From: Actinospineispora acaciae DSM 45401 | GTDB lineage: Bacteria > Actinomycetota > Actinomycetes > Mycobacteriales > Pseudonocardiaceae | Assembly (NCBI RefSeq): GCF_000620785.1 | Contig: NZ_JIAI01000005.1 | Location: 372,001 to 436,000 of the forward strand | DNA length: 64,000 nt | Reading direction: 5' to 3' | Shown here: in pieces, positions 7,999 to 19,409 of the stretch | Layout of the letters: each line of letters starts with the position of its first letter | How positions within the stretch are numbered: position 1 is the first letter of the stretch | Made by a program: the position numbers and the translations under genes | The notes under the pieces: model-generated | The model's input: the letters and a program-made list of their open reading frames with translations, nothing else | The model's database searches: none | Told to the model about the DNA's origin: nothing

Positions 7999-9375
7999 CT
8001 GAGCCCCCGGAAGGCGGCCGCGAGCCACCGCTGCGCCGAGTGCGGGCACGAGGTCACCAAGTGGGTCGGCCGCTGCCCGGAGTGCCAGAGCTGGGGCACC
8101 GTCGAGGCCGTCGCCACCGTGCGCGCCGGCACCCGCAAGGTGGCCGCCGGCGCCCCGGCCACGCCGGCCCGCCCGATCGCGGACGTCGAGCTTGACTCGG
8201 CGCGGGCCCGGCCGACCGGGGTGGACGAGCTGGACCGGGTGCTCGGCGGCGGCCTGGTGCCCGGCGTGGTGGTGCTGCTGGCCGGCGAGCCGGGGGCGGG
8301 CAAGTCGACGCTGCTGCTCGAGGTGGCCGCGAAGGTGGCCGCGAACGGCGGGCCGGTGCTGTACGCGACCGGGGAGGAGTCGGCCGGGCAGGTGCGACTG
8401 CGCGCGGAGCGCACGGGGTCGTTGCACCCCGAGCTGTATCTGGCGGCCGAGTCCGAGCTGGGCGCGATCGTCGGGCACCTGGACACCTTGAAGCCCTCGC
8501 TGCTGGTGGTGGACTCGGTGCAGACCGTGTCCTCGGTGGAGGTGGAGGGCTCGCCGGGCGGGGTCACGCAGGTACGGGCGGTCACCGTGGCGCTGACCGC
8601 CCTGGCCAAGGAGCGCGGGCTGCCGGTGGTGCTGATCGGGCACGTCACCAAGGACGGCTCGGTGGCGGGGCCGCGCGTGCTGGAGCACCTGGTGGACGTG
8701 GTGCTGCAGTTCGAGGGCGACCGGCATTCGACGCTGCGGCTGGTGCGCGGGATCAAGAACCGGTTCGGGCCGGCCGACGAGGTGGGCTGCTTCGAGCTGC
8801 GCGACGAGGGCATCGTCGGGGTCGCCGACCCGTCAGGGCTGTTCCTGGCCGAGCCGGGTGGTCGGGACATGGCGGTGCCGGGGACGGCGATCACGGTGGC
8901 GGTGGAGGGCAAGCGGCCGCTGCTCGCCGAGGTGCAGGCGCTGGTGGCGGGCAGCGACATTGCCTCGCCCCGGCGGGCCGTGAGCGGGCTGGACTCCTCG
9001 CGGGTGGCCATGGTCCTGGCGGTGCTGGAGCGGCGGGTCGGGATACGGCTGGCCGACGCCGAGGTCTACACCGCGACCGTCGGCGGGATGCGGATGACGG
9101 AGCCGGCCGCCGACCTGGCGATCGCGCTCGCGGTGGCGTCCGCCAAGTGGGACCGGCCGATACCGCCGGGGTTGATCCTGCTCGGCGAGATCGGGCTGAC
9201 CGGCGAGCTGCGGCGCATCGGCGGGCTGTCGCGGCGGCTCACCGAGGCGGCCCGGTTGGGGTTCAGCCACGCGATCGTGCCGGCCGGGTCGGACCTGGAC
9301 GGGCGTGCGGACTCGCCGAAGGTGGTCGAGGTCAAGCACCTGGCCGAGGCGTTGCTCGTGCTCGACCGGGAGTGA
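7999..9375 (+). CDS. radA: DNA repair protein RadA (Sms), apparent CTG start
   Basis: Lon-like/RecA-type branch-migration ATPase for recombinational repair, about 458 residues when read from CTG 7999. The N-terminal zinc finger has two CxxC pairs (RCAECGHEV and GRCPECQSW). Next come Walker A GEPGAGKSTLL, the RadA motif KNRFG (in GIKNRFGPADE), and the C-terminal Lon-protease-like domain with GEIGLTGELRRIGGLSRR. The frame has a stop at 7939-7941 and no ATG, GTG or TTG before the zinc finger. The next GTG (8119) would delete the finger. A GGAAG sequence lies about 7 bases before CTG 7999. Confidence 0.93.
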   Translation: MSPRKAAASHRCAECGHEVTKWVGRCPECQSWGTVEAVATVRAGTRKVAAGAPATPARPIADVELDSARARPTGVDELDRVLGGGLVPGVVVLLAGEPGAGKSTLLLEVAAKVAANGGPVLYATGEESAGQVRLRAERTGSLHPELYLAAESELGAIVGHLDTLKPSLLVVDSVQTVSSVEVEGSPGGVTQVRAVTVALTALAKERGLPVVLIGHVTKDGSVAGPRVLEHLVDVVLQFEGDRHSTLRLVRGIKNRFGPADEVGCFELRDEGIVGVADPSGLFLAEPGGRDMAVPGTAITVAVEGKRPLLAEVQALVAGSDIASPRRAVSGLDSSRVAMVLAVLERRVGIRLADAEVYTATVGGMRMTEPAADLAIALAVASAKWDRPIPPGLILLGEIGLTGELRRIGGLSRRLTEAARLGFSHAIVPAGSDLDGRADSPKVVEVKHLAEALLVLDRE

Positions 9376-9378
9376 TCC

Positions 9379-11103
9379 TCAGGACGTCAGCGTGAACGGC
9401 GCGGGGCCGCTGCTCAGCGAGCCGAGCTTGCCGGTCAGCTGGTAGGAGCCCGCGCCGACCGCCGTGCGCTCGCCGCCGCAGCCGGGCGCCGAGGTGCGGC
9501 CCGCCCAGCTCACCGGGAACACCAGCGGCTTGCCGGGTTCGAGGGTGCGAAGATCGGGCTTGCGCTGCGGGGCGCAGTCGTTGCTGTCCCAGATCCGGGC
9601 GCCGTTCGGGCCGATGACGGTGAGCTGCTGCAGGCCCGGGTCCAGGTCGCGGGTGCACGGCGCGCTGCCGAGGTTGGCCACCACCAGACGGAACAGCGGG
9701 CGGTCGCCGACCTTGAAGCTGGGCTCGCTGACCTGGGCGATCAGCCCGACGGACTTGTCGGCGCAGGCGGCGGGGGAGCCTTGGGCGGTGACGGCGCTCG
9801 GGGCGACCTGGGCGTTCGGCGTGTTCTGGGTGGGGGCGGTCTGGGTCGGGGCGCCGGCGGGGGCCGGGGCGCCGGGGGCCGCGAGCGTGCCGGGGGTTGC
9901 GTTGCCGCCTGTGCCGGTGGTGGGCGTGTTGGCGGTGCCGGCGGTGGGCTGCGTGCCGTTCTGGCCGGTGGTGGTTCCGGGGGCCTGGCCCGGCTGGCCT
10001 GGCTGGTGGGTGACCGGGCCGTTGGCGGTCGAGGGGTGCGCCGGCCTCGCGGGGACGGTCGGCTTCGGCGCGTGCTGGCCGGAGGGGGTGACCGACTCCG
10101 GGCGGGCCGCGACGGACGGTGTCTGCGGACGGGCGGCCGCCGAGGGCGTGACCTGCGTCTGTGGCCGGACGGCGCCGGAGGGCGCCGACTGCGGTCGCTG
10201 CGCGCCGGACGGGACGGACTGCGGCCGCTGCGCACCGGACGGCACGGCCTGTGACTGCGTCTGCGGGCGGGCGCCGCCGGACGGGACCGACTCGGGTCGC
10301 GCGCTCGGGGTGGCCGGCACCGAGGCCCTCGGCAGCACCGTGACGGGTGCGTTGGCTCCGGACGGCCGTACCTGCTGGGACGGTCGTGCCTGCTGGGTCG
10401 GCTGGGGGGTTCCCGACGGGCGCAGCGGCGCGGGCGGGAGCACGGTGGTCGAGGACTCCGCCGATCCGGGCGCACGGGGCGCGGCGGACGGACGGGCCAT
10501 GCCGGAGGGCCGGGCGGTTTCCGGCTGCGCCAGGCCCGAAGGCCGCGTCGAGCCCGACGGCGATGCGGCCGCCGTACCGGAAGCCGGTGCCGTTCCGGGC
10601 GTCATGCCGGGCGTGGCCGCCGTTCCAGGTGTCGCCGCCGTGCCTGGGGTGCCTGGGGTGCCCGGGGTGACCGCCGAGCCGGGCGCGCCGGGTACCTGCG
10701 CCGAGCCCACCGTGCCGGTGGCCGGCGAACCCGGGGTGCCCGGTGTCGTGCCGGACGTCTGCGTCGAGTCCGTCGCCGATGTGGTGCCCGGAGCCGGTGC
10801 CGAGGCGGACGGCGGCGCCGGGTTGGTGGACGGCACGGCGTCCGCGGCGGGCGACGCCGACTCGGAGGCCGGCGTGGAGAGCTTCATCCCCTCGGGACCC
10901 GCCGCCGGAGCGGCCTGCGGCTCGGACAGCGCCTTCGAGCCGGCCGTGTTCTGCTCCGGGCCGAACTGCCCGGGCGCCGACGGCCGGTTCGGACTGGAGC
11001 TCGGGCCGGAGAACGCCCACACCCCCAGCAGGACGAGCCCTAAGACGACGGCGACCGCGACGGCCCGCCGACGCCAGTACACGGCTGCGCTCGGCTCGAT
11101 CAT
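9379..11103 (-). CDS. Membrane-anchored Pro/Ser/Thr-rich secreted protein
   Basis: A 574-residue protein of three parts. A short cytoplasmic N-terminus leads into one transmembrane helix (about residues 10-32). About 380 residues of low-complexity Pro/Ser/Thr/Ala/Gly sequence follow, with recurring RPQS-PSGA and TPGTPGTAA units. A C-terminal beta-sandwich-like domain of about 130 residues holds four cysteines (ACADKSVGL, APCTRDL, NDCAPQRK, APGCGGERT), probably disulfide-bonded outside the cell. It occupies the position of mycobacterial Rv3587c between radA and mutY. Function is unknown; a wall-spanning stalk with a distal domain is an inference. Confidence 0.8.
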   Translation of the reverse strand: MIEPSAAVYWRRRAVAVAVVLGLVLLGVWAFSGPSSSPNRPSAPGQFGPEQNTAGSKALSEPQAAPAAGPEGMKLSTPASESASPAADAVPSTNPAPPSASAPAPGTTSATDSTQTSGTTPGTPGSPATGTVGSAQVPGAPGSAVTPGTPGTPGTAATPGTAATPGMTPGTAPASGTAAASPSGSTRPSGLAQPETARPSGMARPSAAPRAPGSAESSTTVLPPAPLRPSGTPQPTQQARPSQQVRPSGANAPVTVLPRASVPATPSARPESVPSGGARPQTQSQAVPSGAQRPQSVPSGAQRPQSAPSGAVRPQTQVTPSAAARPQTPSVAARPESVTPSGQHAPKPTVPARPAHPSTANGPVTHQPGQPGQAPGTTTGQNGTQPTAGTANTPTTGTGGNATPGTLAAPGAPAPAGAPTQTAPTQNTPNAQVAPSAVTAQGSPAACADKSVGLIAQVSEPSFKVGDRPLFRLVVANLGSAPCTRDLDPGLQQLTVIGPNGARIWDSNDCAPQRKPDLRTLEPGKPLVFPVSWAGRTSAPGCGGERTAVGAGSYQLTGKLGSLSSGPAPFTLTS

Positions 11104-11288
11104 GCCTGAACGTTAACTTGAGCCTGAGGGTTGTCCCGGTAACTGCGCACGGCGAGTCACGAACTCAGTCGAGATTTACCTCGCTGAGCCCGAGAATCGG
11201 AGGACGTCCATCGCACTCAGTTACCGAGTACAACCTAGCGTCAGCCCCTGACACCCGGTGCACCCGGCCGGCAGGGCACACTGCGAGC

Positions 11289-12170
11289 GTGGTTGCCAGC
11301 TTGCCCGAGCGGTTGTTGCGGTGGTTCGACGAGCACGCCCGCGACCTGCCCTGGCGCCGGGAAGGGACCACCCCGTGGGGCGTCATGGTCTCCGAGTTCA
11401 TGCTCCAGCAGACGCCGGTGTCCCGGGTCGCGCCGGTGTGGGAGGAGTGGATGGCGCGCTGGCCCACCCCGTCCGCGCTGGCCGCCGCCGCCCAGGCCGA
11501 CGTCCTGCGCGCCTGGGGCAAGCTCGGCTACCCGAGGCGGGCGCTGCGGCTGCACGCCGCCGCCACGGTGATCGCCGAGCGGCACGCCGACCGGGTGCCC
11601 TCCGACGTCGATGAGCTGCTCGCGCTGCCGGGCGTGGGCTCCTACACCGCGCGGGCGGTCGCCGCGTTCGGGTACCGCCGCCGCGCGCCGGTGGTGGACA
11701 CGAACGTGCGCCGGGTGATCGCCCGGGTGGTGCACGGCGCGGGTGACGCCGGTCCGCCGCGCGCCACCGCGGACCTCGCCGACGCCGAGGCGCTGCTGCC
11801 CGCCGACGACGCCGCCGCGGCCAGGTTCTCCGCCGCGCTGATGGAGCTGGGCGCCGTGCTCTGCGTGTCCGGCCGGCCGCGCTGCGACGCCTGCCCGGTC
11901 CGCGCCGACTGCGCCTGGCTGACCGCCGGCCGCCCCGAGTACACCGGCCCCACCCGCCCGGTGCAGCGCTTCGCCGGCACCGACCGCCAGGTGCGCGGCC
12001 GGCTGCTCGACGTGCTGCGCGACGCCCCCGGCCCGGTGCCCCGCGACGCGCTCGACGCCGCCTGGTCCGACGCCGTGCAGCGGGACCGCTGCCTGCTCTC
12101 GCTGCTGGACGACGGCCTGGTCGAACAGCTCGACGACGTGCGTTTCGCGCTCCCCGGCGAGCGGCACTGA
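11289..12170 (+). CDS. mutY: A/G-specific adenine glycosylase MutY
   Basis: Base-excision repair glycosylase removing adenine opposite 8-oxoguanine, 293 residues. It has the helix-hairpin-helix LPGVGSYTARAVAAF followed by the catalytic aspartate in VVDTNVRR. The [4Fe-4S] cluster ligands are C-x6-C-x2-C-x5-C (CVSGRPRCDACPVRADC). FMLQQTPVSRV is the family motif near the start. GTG 11289 is chosen because family homology begins at once; the open frame continues upstream through non-coding DNA. The C-terminal NUDIX-like 8-oxoG recognition domain is short or absent, as in other actinobacterial MutY proteins. Confidence 0.93.
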   Translation: MVASLPERLLRWFDEHARDLPWRREGTTPWGVMVSEFMLQQTPVSRVAPVWEEWMARWPTPSALAAAAQADVLRAWGKLGYPRRALRLHAAATVIAERHADRVPSDVDELLALPGVGSYTARAVAAFGYRRRAPVVDTNVRRVIARVVHGAGDAGPPRATADLADAEALLPADDAAAARFSAALMELGAVLCVSGRPRCDACPVRADCAWLTAGRPEYTGPTRPVQRFAGTDRQVRGRLLDVLRDAPGPVPRDALDAAWSDAVQRDRCLLSLLDDGLVEQLDDVRFALPGERH

Positions 12171-12254
12171 TTGCCGCTGTACGCGGCGGATCAACTACGG
12201 CACGATCGCCTCCGGCGAGGGCCGCGCAAGGCCCTCACGACCGGGGGAGGACCC

Positions 12255-12617
12255 ATGTCACGGGACCTGACCGAGGCGTACTTCAAGGCCGTCGACTCGC
12301 GGGACGCCGCCGCCGTGGCCGGCTTCTTTGCCGCGGACGGTCGGATGACGTTCGGCAACAACGAACCGCTCGTAGGCCCGGCCGCCGTCGAGCAGGTCAT
12401 CGCGGGCGTGTTCGCCGCCGTCGCCGGCATCGAGCACCGCATACTCCGCGACTGGTACCCCGGCGACGACACCCTCACGGAGGCCGACGTCACCTTCACC
12501 AAGCACGACGGCAGCCAGGTGACCGTTCCGGCCGCCGTCCACTGGCACGCCACCCCCAACGGCAAGATCGACGACATGCGCGTCTACATCGACCTCGCCC
12601 CCGTATTCGCCCCCTAA
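12255..12617 (+). CDS. SnoaL-like / NTF2-fold protein
   Basis: A 120-residue protein with the SnoaL-like cone fold: helix TEAYFKAVDSRDAAAVAGFFAADG style N-terminus and C-terminal strands ending DDMRVYIDLAPVF. ATG 12255 has a strong GGGGGAGG ribosome-binding site. Members serve as small-molecule isomerases, hydrolases or binding proteins; no substrate can be inferred from the neighbours. It ends before a family-2 hairpin. Confidence 0.75.
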   Translation: MSRDLTEAYFKAVDSRDAAAVAGFFAADGRMTFGNNEPLVGPAAVEQVIAGVFAAVAGIEHRILRDWYPGDDTLTEADVTFTKHDGSQVTVPAAVHWHATPNGKIDDMRVYIDLAPVFAP

Positions 12618-12642
12618 CCGCCGTCCGCGCCTGCCGCCACTA

Positions 12643-12719
12643 TCGCCCGCACACCCACTCCGTACCCCGCACATGCACTGAAGCACGTGTGCGGGGTACG
12701 AAGTGGGTGTGCGAGGCGA
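12643..12719. terminator. Hairpin repeat family 2, copy 1
   Basis: Long imperfect inverted repeat with arms of about 33 bases and a loop near 12677-12684, between the convergent SnoaL-like gene and the small zinc-protein gene. The right arm from 12687 (CGTGTGCGGGGTACGAAGTG and onward to 12714) is identical to the copy at 23727-23792. Likely a bidirectional terminator. Confidence 0.75.
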
Positions 12720-12724
12720 TCGCG

Positions 12725-12997
12725 CTACCAGCGGGTGCGGGCGGGCGGGGTCAGGGCGGCGTGGCAGGCGCGACAACGCCGCCCGGGCGCGCAGGTCATC
12801 GAGCCCGGCGTGACCAGGTGCCCGCACACGGCTACGTACCGACCGCCATGCCGCGAGCCGCGCGCAACCTCCTCGTCGGTCACTCCGTGCTCCCGGCCGT
12901 CCTCCACGCACGTCATCCAGATCGCCAACGGCCCGGACGGCACGGGCGGCCGGTCACCGGCCCTCCTTCGCCGCGGCCCGGCCAGGAAGCTGAACAC
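12725..12997 (-). CDS. Small Cys/His zinc-type protein (paralog of 52200-52475)
   Basis: A 90-residue protein with the core WMTCVEDGREHGVTDEEV, then VCGHLV and CAPGRRCRAC. Cys 30, 58, 69, 75, 78 and His 37, 60 could bind one or two zinc ions. The same pattern with identical C-x6-H and CGH spacing recurs in the gene at 52200-52475, and both sit beside an XRE regulator. I do not recognise a named function. Its last position after DUF6879 and XRE genes on the same strand suggests co-regulation. The start is uncertain because the first ~20 residues are not conserved between the two copies. Confidence 0.6.
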   Translation of the reverse strand: MFSFLAGPRRRRAGDRPPVPSGPLAIWMTCVEDGREHGVTDEEVARGSRHGGRYVAVCGHLVTPGSMTCAPGRRCRACHAALTPPARTRW

Positions 12998-13052
12998 GCT
13001 GAGTCTCCAGTCGATTACTTGCCACCAGTGATTGACTAGCTACGAGCATGGC

Positions 13053-13913
13053 TCATGACCACGGCGCCTCCTCGGAAACCTCCCGGAGCAGCCGCAGCAG
13101 GTCATCGCCGAACAGCGCGCCCTCGGCCAACCGCTCGTAATGCGCGATGTACTCCCGCACCTCATCCGGCGCCCGAATCGTGAGACCTCGGGTCAGCAGT
13201 TCGGCGAGGACGATCGCGTTGTCATCGACGTCGGGATCTCCGAGGACGGCGAACGCATGAAAGGTCTGAGTCCGCTCTCGGGTGGCGAACGCAATCACTC
13301 CTATCTCCACGTTGGGCAGCCTGGTGACCTCGATGAGTCGAGCGATCTGAGCTTGCATGTCCTCGCGCGGCAGGAGGGACCGTCGAAGGGCTGTCTCGGC
13401 GAACAGCAGTTTGAACCGTTTCGCCGGATCGTTCAGGACGGCTTGCCGTGCAAGCCTTGCTTCGGCGGACTCGACGATCTCCTCTTCGGAGGGAACGGGA
13501 TTGTGATCGAGTCGAATCATTCCCTCGGCATACCGCTTGGTCTGCACGAGCCCAGGTATCACATCCATGGAGAACACCCAGATCACGCTGGCTGCGGCTT
13601 CCAGCGTGTTGATCTCCTCCTGCAGCCGGCGGCGGCCTGGAGCCATCGCCCGCTTCCACTCCAGAAGTTCCACACCCTGCCGTTCGGCGAGCGCGACAAG
13701 TCGTCGCCGTAGATCTGGCTCGGCGTGGAGGAGCCGTGTCCAGGCGTCCACATCGTCCGGCTTGGCCAGCGTGACGTCGCGCTCTACCCTGCTCACCTTG
13801 GACTGCGACCAACCGAGCCTGCGAGCCAGTTCGGTCGTGCTGAGGCCTGCGTCCAGCCGAAGCGCACGCAGGCCCGCGGCGAGTTCTTGGCGGTCGTCAG
13901 AGTGGGTCGGCAA
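13053..13913 (-). CDS. XRE-family regulator with DUF5753-type C-terminal domain
   Basis: A 286-residue DNA-binding protein. A helix-turn-helix lies near residues 15-45 (LSTTELARRLGWSQSKVSRV). The DUF5753-like sensor region follows, with IPGLVQTKRYAEGM, RQAVLNDP and FKLLFAETALRR. These are very abundant in filamentous actinomycetes and are typically paired with a short DUF397 or DUF6879 protein. Here the DUF6879 gene overlaps the start by 17 bases upstream. Codon usage looks less GC-rich than the flanking housekeeping genes. Confidence 0.85.
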   Translation of the reverse strand: MPTHSDDRQELAAGLRALRLDAGLSTTELARRLGWSQSKVSRVERDVTLAKPDDVDAWTRLLHAEPDLRRRLVALAERQGVELLEWKRAMAPGRRRLQEEINTLEAAASVIWVFSMDVIPGLVQTKRYAEGMIRLDHNPVPSEEEIVESAEARLARQAVLNDPAKRFKLLFAETALRRSLLPREDMQAQIARLIEVTRLPNVEIGVIAFATRERTQTFHAFAVLGDPDVDDNAIVLAELLTRGLTIRAPDEVREYIAHYERLAEGALFGDDLLRLLREVSEEAPWS

Positions 13914-14469
13914 TGAGATCGGGTTCGTACTTTCTCAGGTAGTCGGTGAGTGGGATGGCGTGCCGCAGTGCGCGGTCTCGAAGCTCGAGGTAGCGCTGCA
14001 GGTCGTCGCGCTGCTCGGGGTGCCGAAAGTGTCCTTCCTCGTCGTAGACCATGCGTACCGCTGTTGAATCATAGATCCAGAAGTCTTCGTGCAGGTCGCT
14101 CAGCTCGGCGTGCCAGGCTCGGTTGGCGACGAAGGTCTCCTGGCCGACGGCGTCAAGGTCTTGGTAGCCGAACAGCTCGAAAGCGCTGTACTCGCTGAGC
14201 GGGTAGTCCAGGATCCGTACCCGCCACCAGTGCTCCCCGGCTGCGGTGAGGTCGCGTAGCTCCGACACCCATGAATTGTTCTCCGGCGTGATCCGTATGC
14301 GCTCGCCCCGTCTCCATGCCGCGAAATCGTCAACCTCTTCCGGAACCAGGTATTGCGGCAACGTCTCTAGCCTGAAGTGATCGGTGGCTGCGTCCGAGAT
14401 TCGAATCAGGTCGTCGAGGTCCATGGCGCTACCTGATCCTGGCGTCCGCGACGACCCGCCGAGGTCCAT
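13897..14469 (-). CDS. DUF6879 family protein
   Basis: A 190-residue protein with the family landmarks FRLETLPQY, FAAWRRGE, VRILDYPLSEYSAFE and FWIYDSTAVRMVYDEEG. ATG 14469 is preferred because GGAGAAG sits 5 bases upstream; a GTG at 14475 lacks spacing. It is the first gene of a minus-strand set with the XRE regulator and small zinc protein. DUF6879 proteins commonly pair with XRE/DUF5753 regulators and may modulate them, but no mechanism is known to me. Confidence 0.75.
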   Translation of the reverse strand: MDLGGSSRTPGSGSAMDLDDLIRISDAATDHFRLETLPQYLVPEEVDDFAAWRRGERIRITPENNSWVSELRDLTAAGEHWWRVRILDYPLSEYSAFELFGYQDLDAVGQETFVANRAWHAELSDLHEDFWIYDSTAVRMVYDEEGHFRHPEQRDDLQRYLELRDRALRHAIPLTDYLRKYEPDLIADPL

Positions 14470-14558
14470 GGGCACTTCTCCAGTCGTTCTCTAACTATAA
14501 GTGACTGACTAGCTACGGCACAAGAGAGGCGGGGGTACGGGCGCACTAGGGTTGCGCG

Positions 14559-16204
<1,646 letters not shown>

Positions 16205-16208
<4 letters not shown>

Positions 16209-17362
16209 AGGTCGGCCTGCTGACCAGGGAGTACCCGCCGAACGTCTACGGCGGCGCGGGCGTGCACGTGGACTTCCTGTCCCGCGAGCTGCGCGACCTG
16301 GTCGACCTGGCCGTGCACTGCTGGGGCGTGGACCGCCCCGGGGCGCGCGGCCACACCCCGGGCGAGGCGCTGACCGGTGCGAACTCCGCGCTGGCCACGC
16401 TGTCCACCGACCTGTCCATGGCCGCGTCCGTGGCCGACCGCGACCTGGTGCACAGCCACACCTGGTACGCCAACCTGGCCGGTCACCTGGCCAAGCTGCT
16501 CTACGGCATCCCGCACGTGGTCACCACGCACTCGCTGGAGCCGCTGCGGCCGTGGAAGGTCGAGCAGCTCGGCGGCGGGTACCGGGTGTCGTGCTGGGCC
16601 GAGAAGACGGCCATCGAGTCCGCCGACGCGATCATCGCGGTCAGCCACGGCATGCGCTCGGACGTGCTGCGGGTGTACCCGGCGGTGGACCCGAACCGGG
16701 TGCACGTGGTGCCGAACGGAATCGACTCCACGCTCTACGCCTACACCGACTCCCGCGACGCGTGGGAGAAGTACGGCCTGGACCCGGACCGCCCGACGGT
16801 GCTGTTCATCGGCCGCGTGACCAGGCAGAAGGGCGTGCCCCACCTGGTCCGTGCGGCCGCCAGGTTCTCCCCGGATGCGCAGCTCGTGCTCTGCGCCGGC
16901 GAACCGGACACCCCCGAGCTGGGCCGGGAGTTCCTCTCCCTGGTCGACGACCTGCGGGCCTCGCGCGGCGGCGTGCACTGGATCCAGCACATGCTGCCGC
17001 GCGAGGAGGTGATCCAACTGCTCTCCGGGGCCACCGTGTTCGCCTGCCCGTCGGTGTACGAGCCGCAGGGCATCGTGAACCTGGAGGCGATGGCCTGCCG
17101 GACGGCGGTGGTGGCCAGCGACGTCGGCGGCATCCCCGACGTGGTCCGCAACGGCGTGACCGGCCTGCTCGTGACCTACAACGAGTCCGACCCGCGCGGC
17201 TTCGAGGACGCCTTCGCCGAGCGCGTCAACGAACTGCTGGACAACCCCGAGCGCGCGCGGGCGATGGGCCTGGCCGGCTGGGAACGTGCCGTCCAGGAGT
17301 ACGGCTGGGCCTCCATCGCCGCGCACACCGTCGCCGTCTACGAGGACCTCGTGAGTGGTTAG
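16205..17362 (+). CDS. glgM: Actinobacterial glycogen synthase / alpha-maltose-1-phosphate synthase (GlgM/GlgA)
   Basis: GT4 glycosyltransferase, 385 residues, the length of mycobacterial Rv1212c rather than the roughly 480-residue GT5 GlgA. The acceptor-binding start YPPNVYGGAGVHV and the C-terminal EPQGIVNLEAMA nucleotide-sugar motif are clear. Mycobacterial homologs join ADP-glucose to glucose 1-phosphate to give maltose 1-phosphate; the pgm neighbour fits this. The last codons Val-Ser-Gly-stop come from a hairpin repeat. Confidence 0.88.
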
Positions 17363-17378
17363 CGTTGTCATAGCAACG

Positions 17379-17391
<13 letters not shown>
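17350..17391. terminator. Hairpin repeat family 1, copy C
   Basis: Perfect inverted repeat with 18-base arms and loop TCATAG. It encodes the terminal Val-Ser-Gly-stop of both converging genes, glycogen synthase on plus and aldo/keto reductase on minus. The two reading frames enter the palindrome in mirror-image phase. Confidence 0.85.
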
Positions 17392-18446
<1,055 letters not shown>

Positions 18447-18542
18447 GGCCCCAGGCTGCGGCCGCGCCGACACCCCGCGAAACGGAAGGTTCTTCCTGGG
18501 ACTGGCGTTCCTAGGCCCGCGCGCGCCGTAATATCGAGCCCG

Positions 18543-19406
18543 ATGAGCGACGACGCGACCCGCGAGCTGGCCGCCTTCCTGCGGACCCGCCGGGAGCGGC
18601 TGGCGCCCGATGACTTCGCGTTGCGGACCAGCGGCCGCCCGCGCCGCACCCCAGGGCTGCGCCGCGAGGAGGTCGCCGAGCTGGCCGGGGTCAGCGTCGA
18701 CTACGTGGTCCGCCTGGAGCAGGGCCGTGGGCTGCGCCCGTCGCCGGAGGTGCTGGAGGCGCTGGCCCGGGCGCTGCGGCTCACCGATGACGAGTGCTCC
18801 TACCTGTTCGACCTCGCGGGGCAGCGGCGCGCGCGCCCACGACGTCCACGACCCGGGGCCGGGCGCGTCCCGGACTCCCTGGCCCAGCTCGTCGGCGACC
18901 TGTCCCCGTTGCCGTGCATGCTGGTCAACCACCGGTTCGACATCCTGGCCTGGAACCCCGAGATGGCCGGGCTGATGCTGGACTTCGGCGAGCTGCCCGA
19001 ACACCGGCGCAATTCGATGTGGCTGTGCCTGCTGTACCCGCCGCTGCGCGACTTCTACCGGGACCGCGAGCTGATCATCCGGGAGGGCATCGCCGACCTG
19101 CGCGCGGCCTGGGCGGCCCACCCGGAGGACGCCGCCCTCGGCGGGCTGATCGACGAGCTCGCCGCGCACAGTGACGAGTTCGCCCGGCTGTGGGCGATGC
19201 GCGACGTCAAGGTGAACGGCCGAGGCCGCAAGGCGCTGCTGCACCCCGGGGTGGGGCCGCTGACGGTGGCCTACGAGGTGCTCGCCCCGCTGCAGGACCC
19301 GGACCAGCGGCTGGTCATCTACCGAGGCGCGGACGCCGAGTCCAGGGTGGCGCTGGACGCGATCGCCCGCGAGGCCGGCGACCGGGCGCTGGCCGGCCTG
19401 GGGTGA
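18543..19406 (+). CDS. XRE regulator with MmyB-like ligand-binding domain
   Basis: A 287-residue repressor-type protein. The N-terminal helix-turn-helix is followed by TPGLRREEVAELAGVSVDYV and RLEQGRGLRPSPEVLEAL, the hallmark of this group. The C-terminal MmyB-like PAS-type domain begins LVGDLSPLPCMLVNHRFDIL. MmyB domains bind fatty acids. The divergent aldo/keto reductase 96 bases away is the probable target. Confidence 0.9.
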   Translation: MSDDATRELAAFLRTRRERLAPDDFALRTSGRPRRTPGLRREEVAELAGVSVDYVVRLEQGRGLRPSPEVLEALARALRLTDDECSYLFDLAGQRRARPRRPRPGAGRVPDSLAQLVGDLSPLPCMLVNHRFDILAWNPEMAGLMLDFGELPEHRRNSMWLCLLYPPLRDFYRDRELIIREGIADLRAAWAAHPEDAALGGLIDELAAHSDEFARLWAMRDVKVNGRGRKALLHPGVGPLTVAYEVLAPLQDPDQRLVIYRGADAESRVALDAIAREAGDRALAGLG

Positions 19407-19409
19407 GGC

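Noticed and set aside
12258..12911. 217-codon minus frame over the SnoaL-like gene
   Set aside because: Antisense to a gene with a strong ribosome-binding site and spans the hairpin; no domain.
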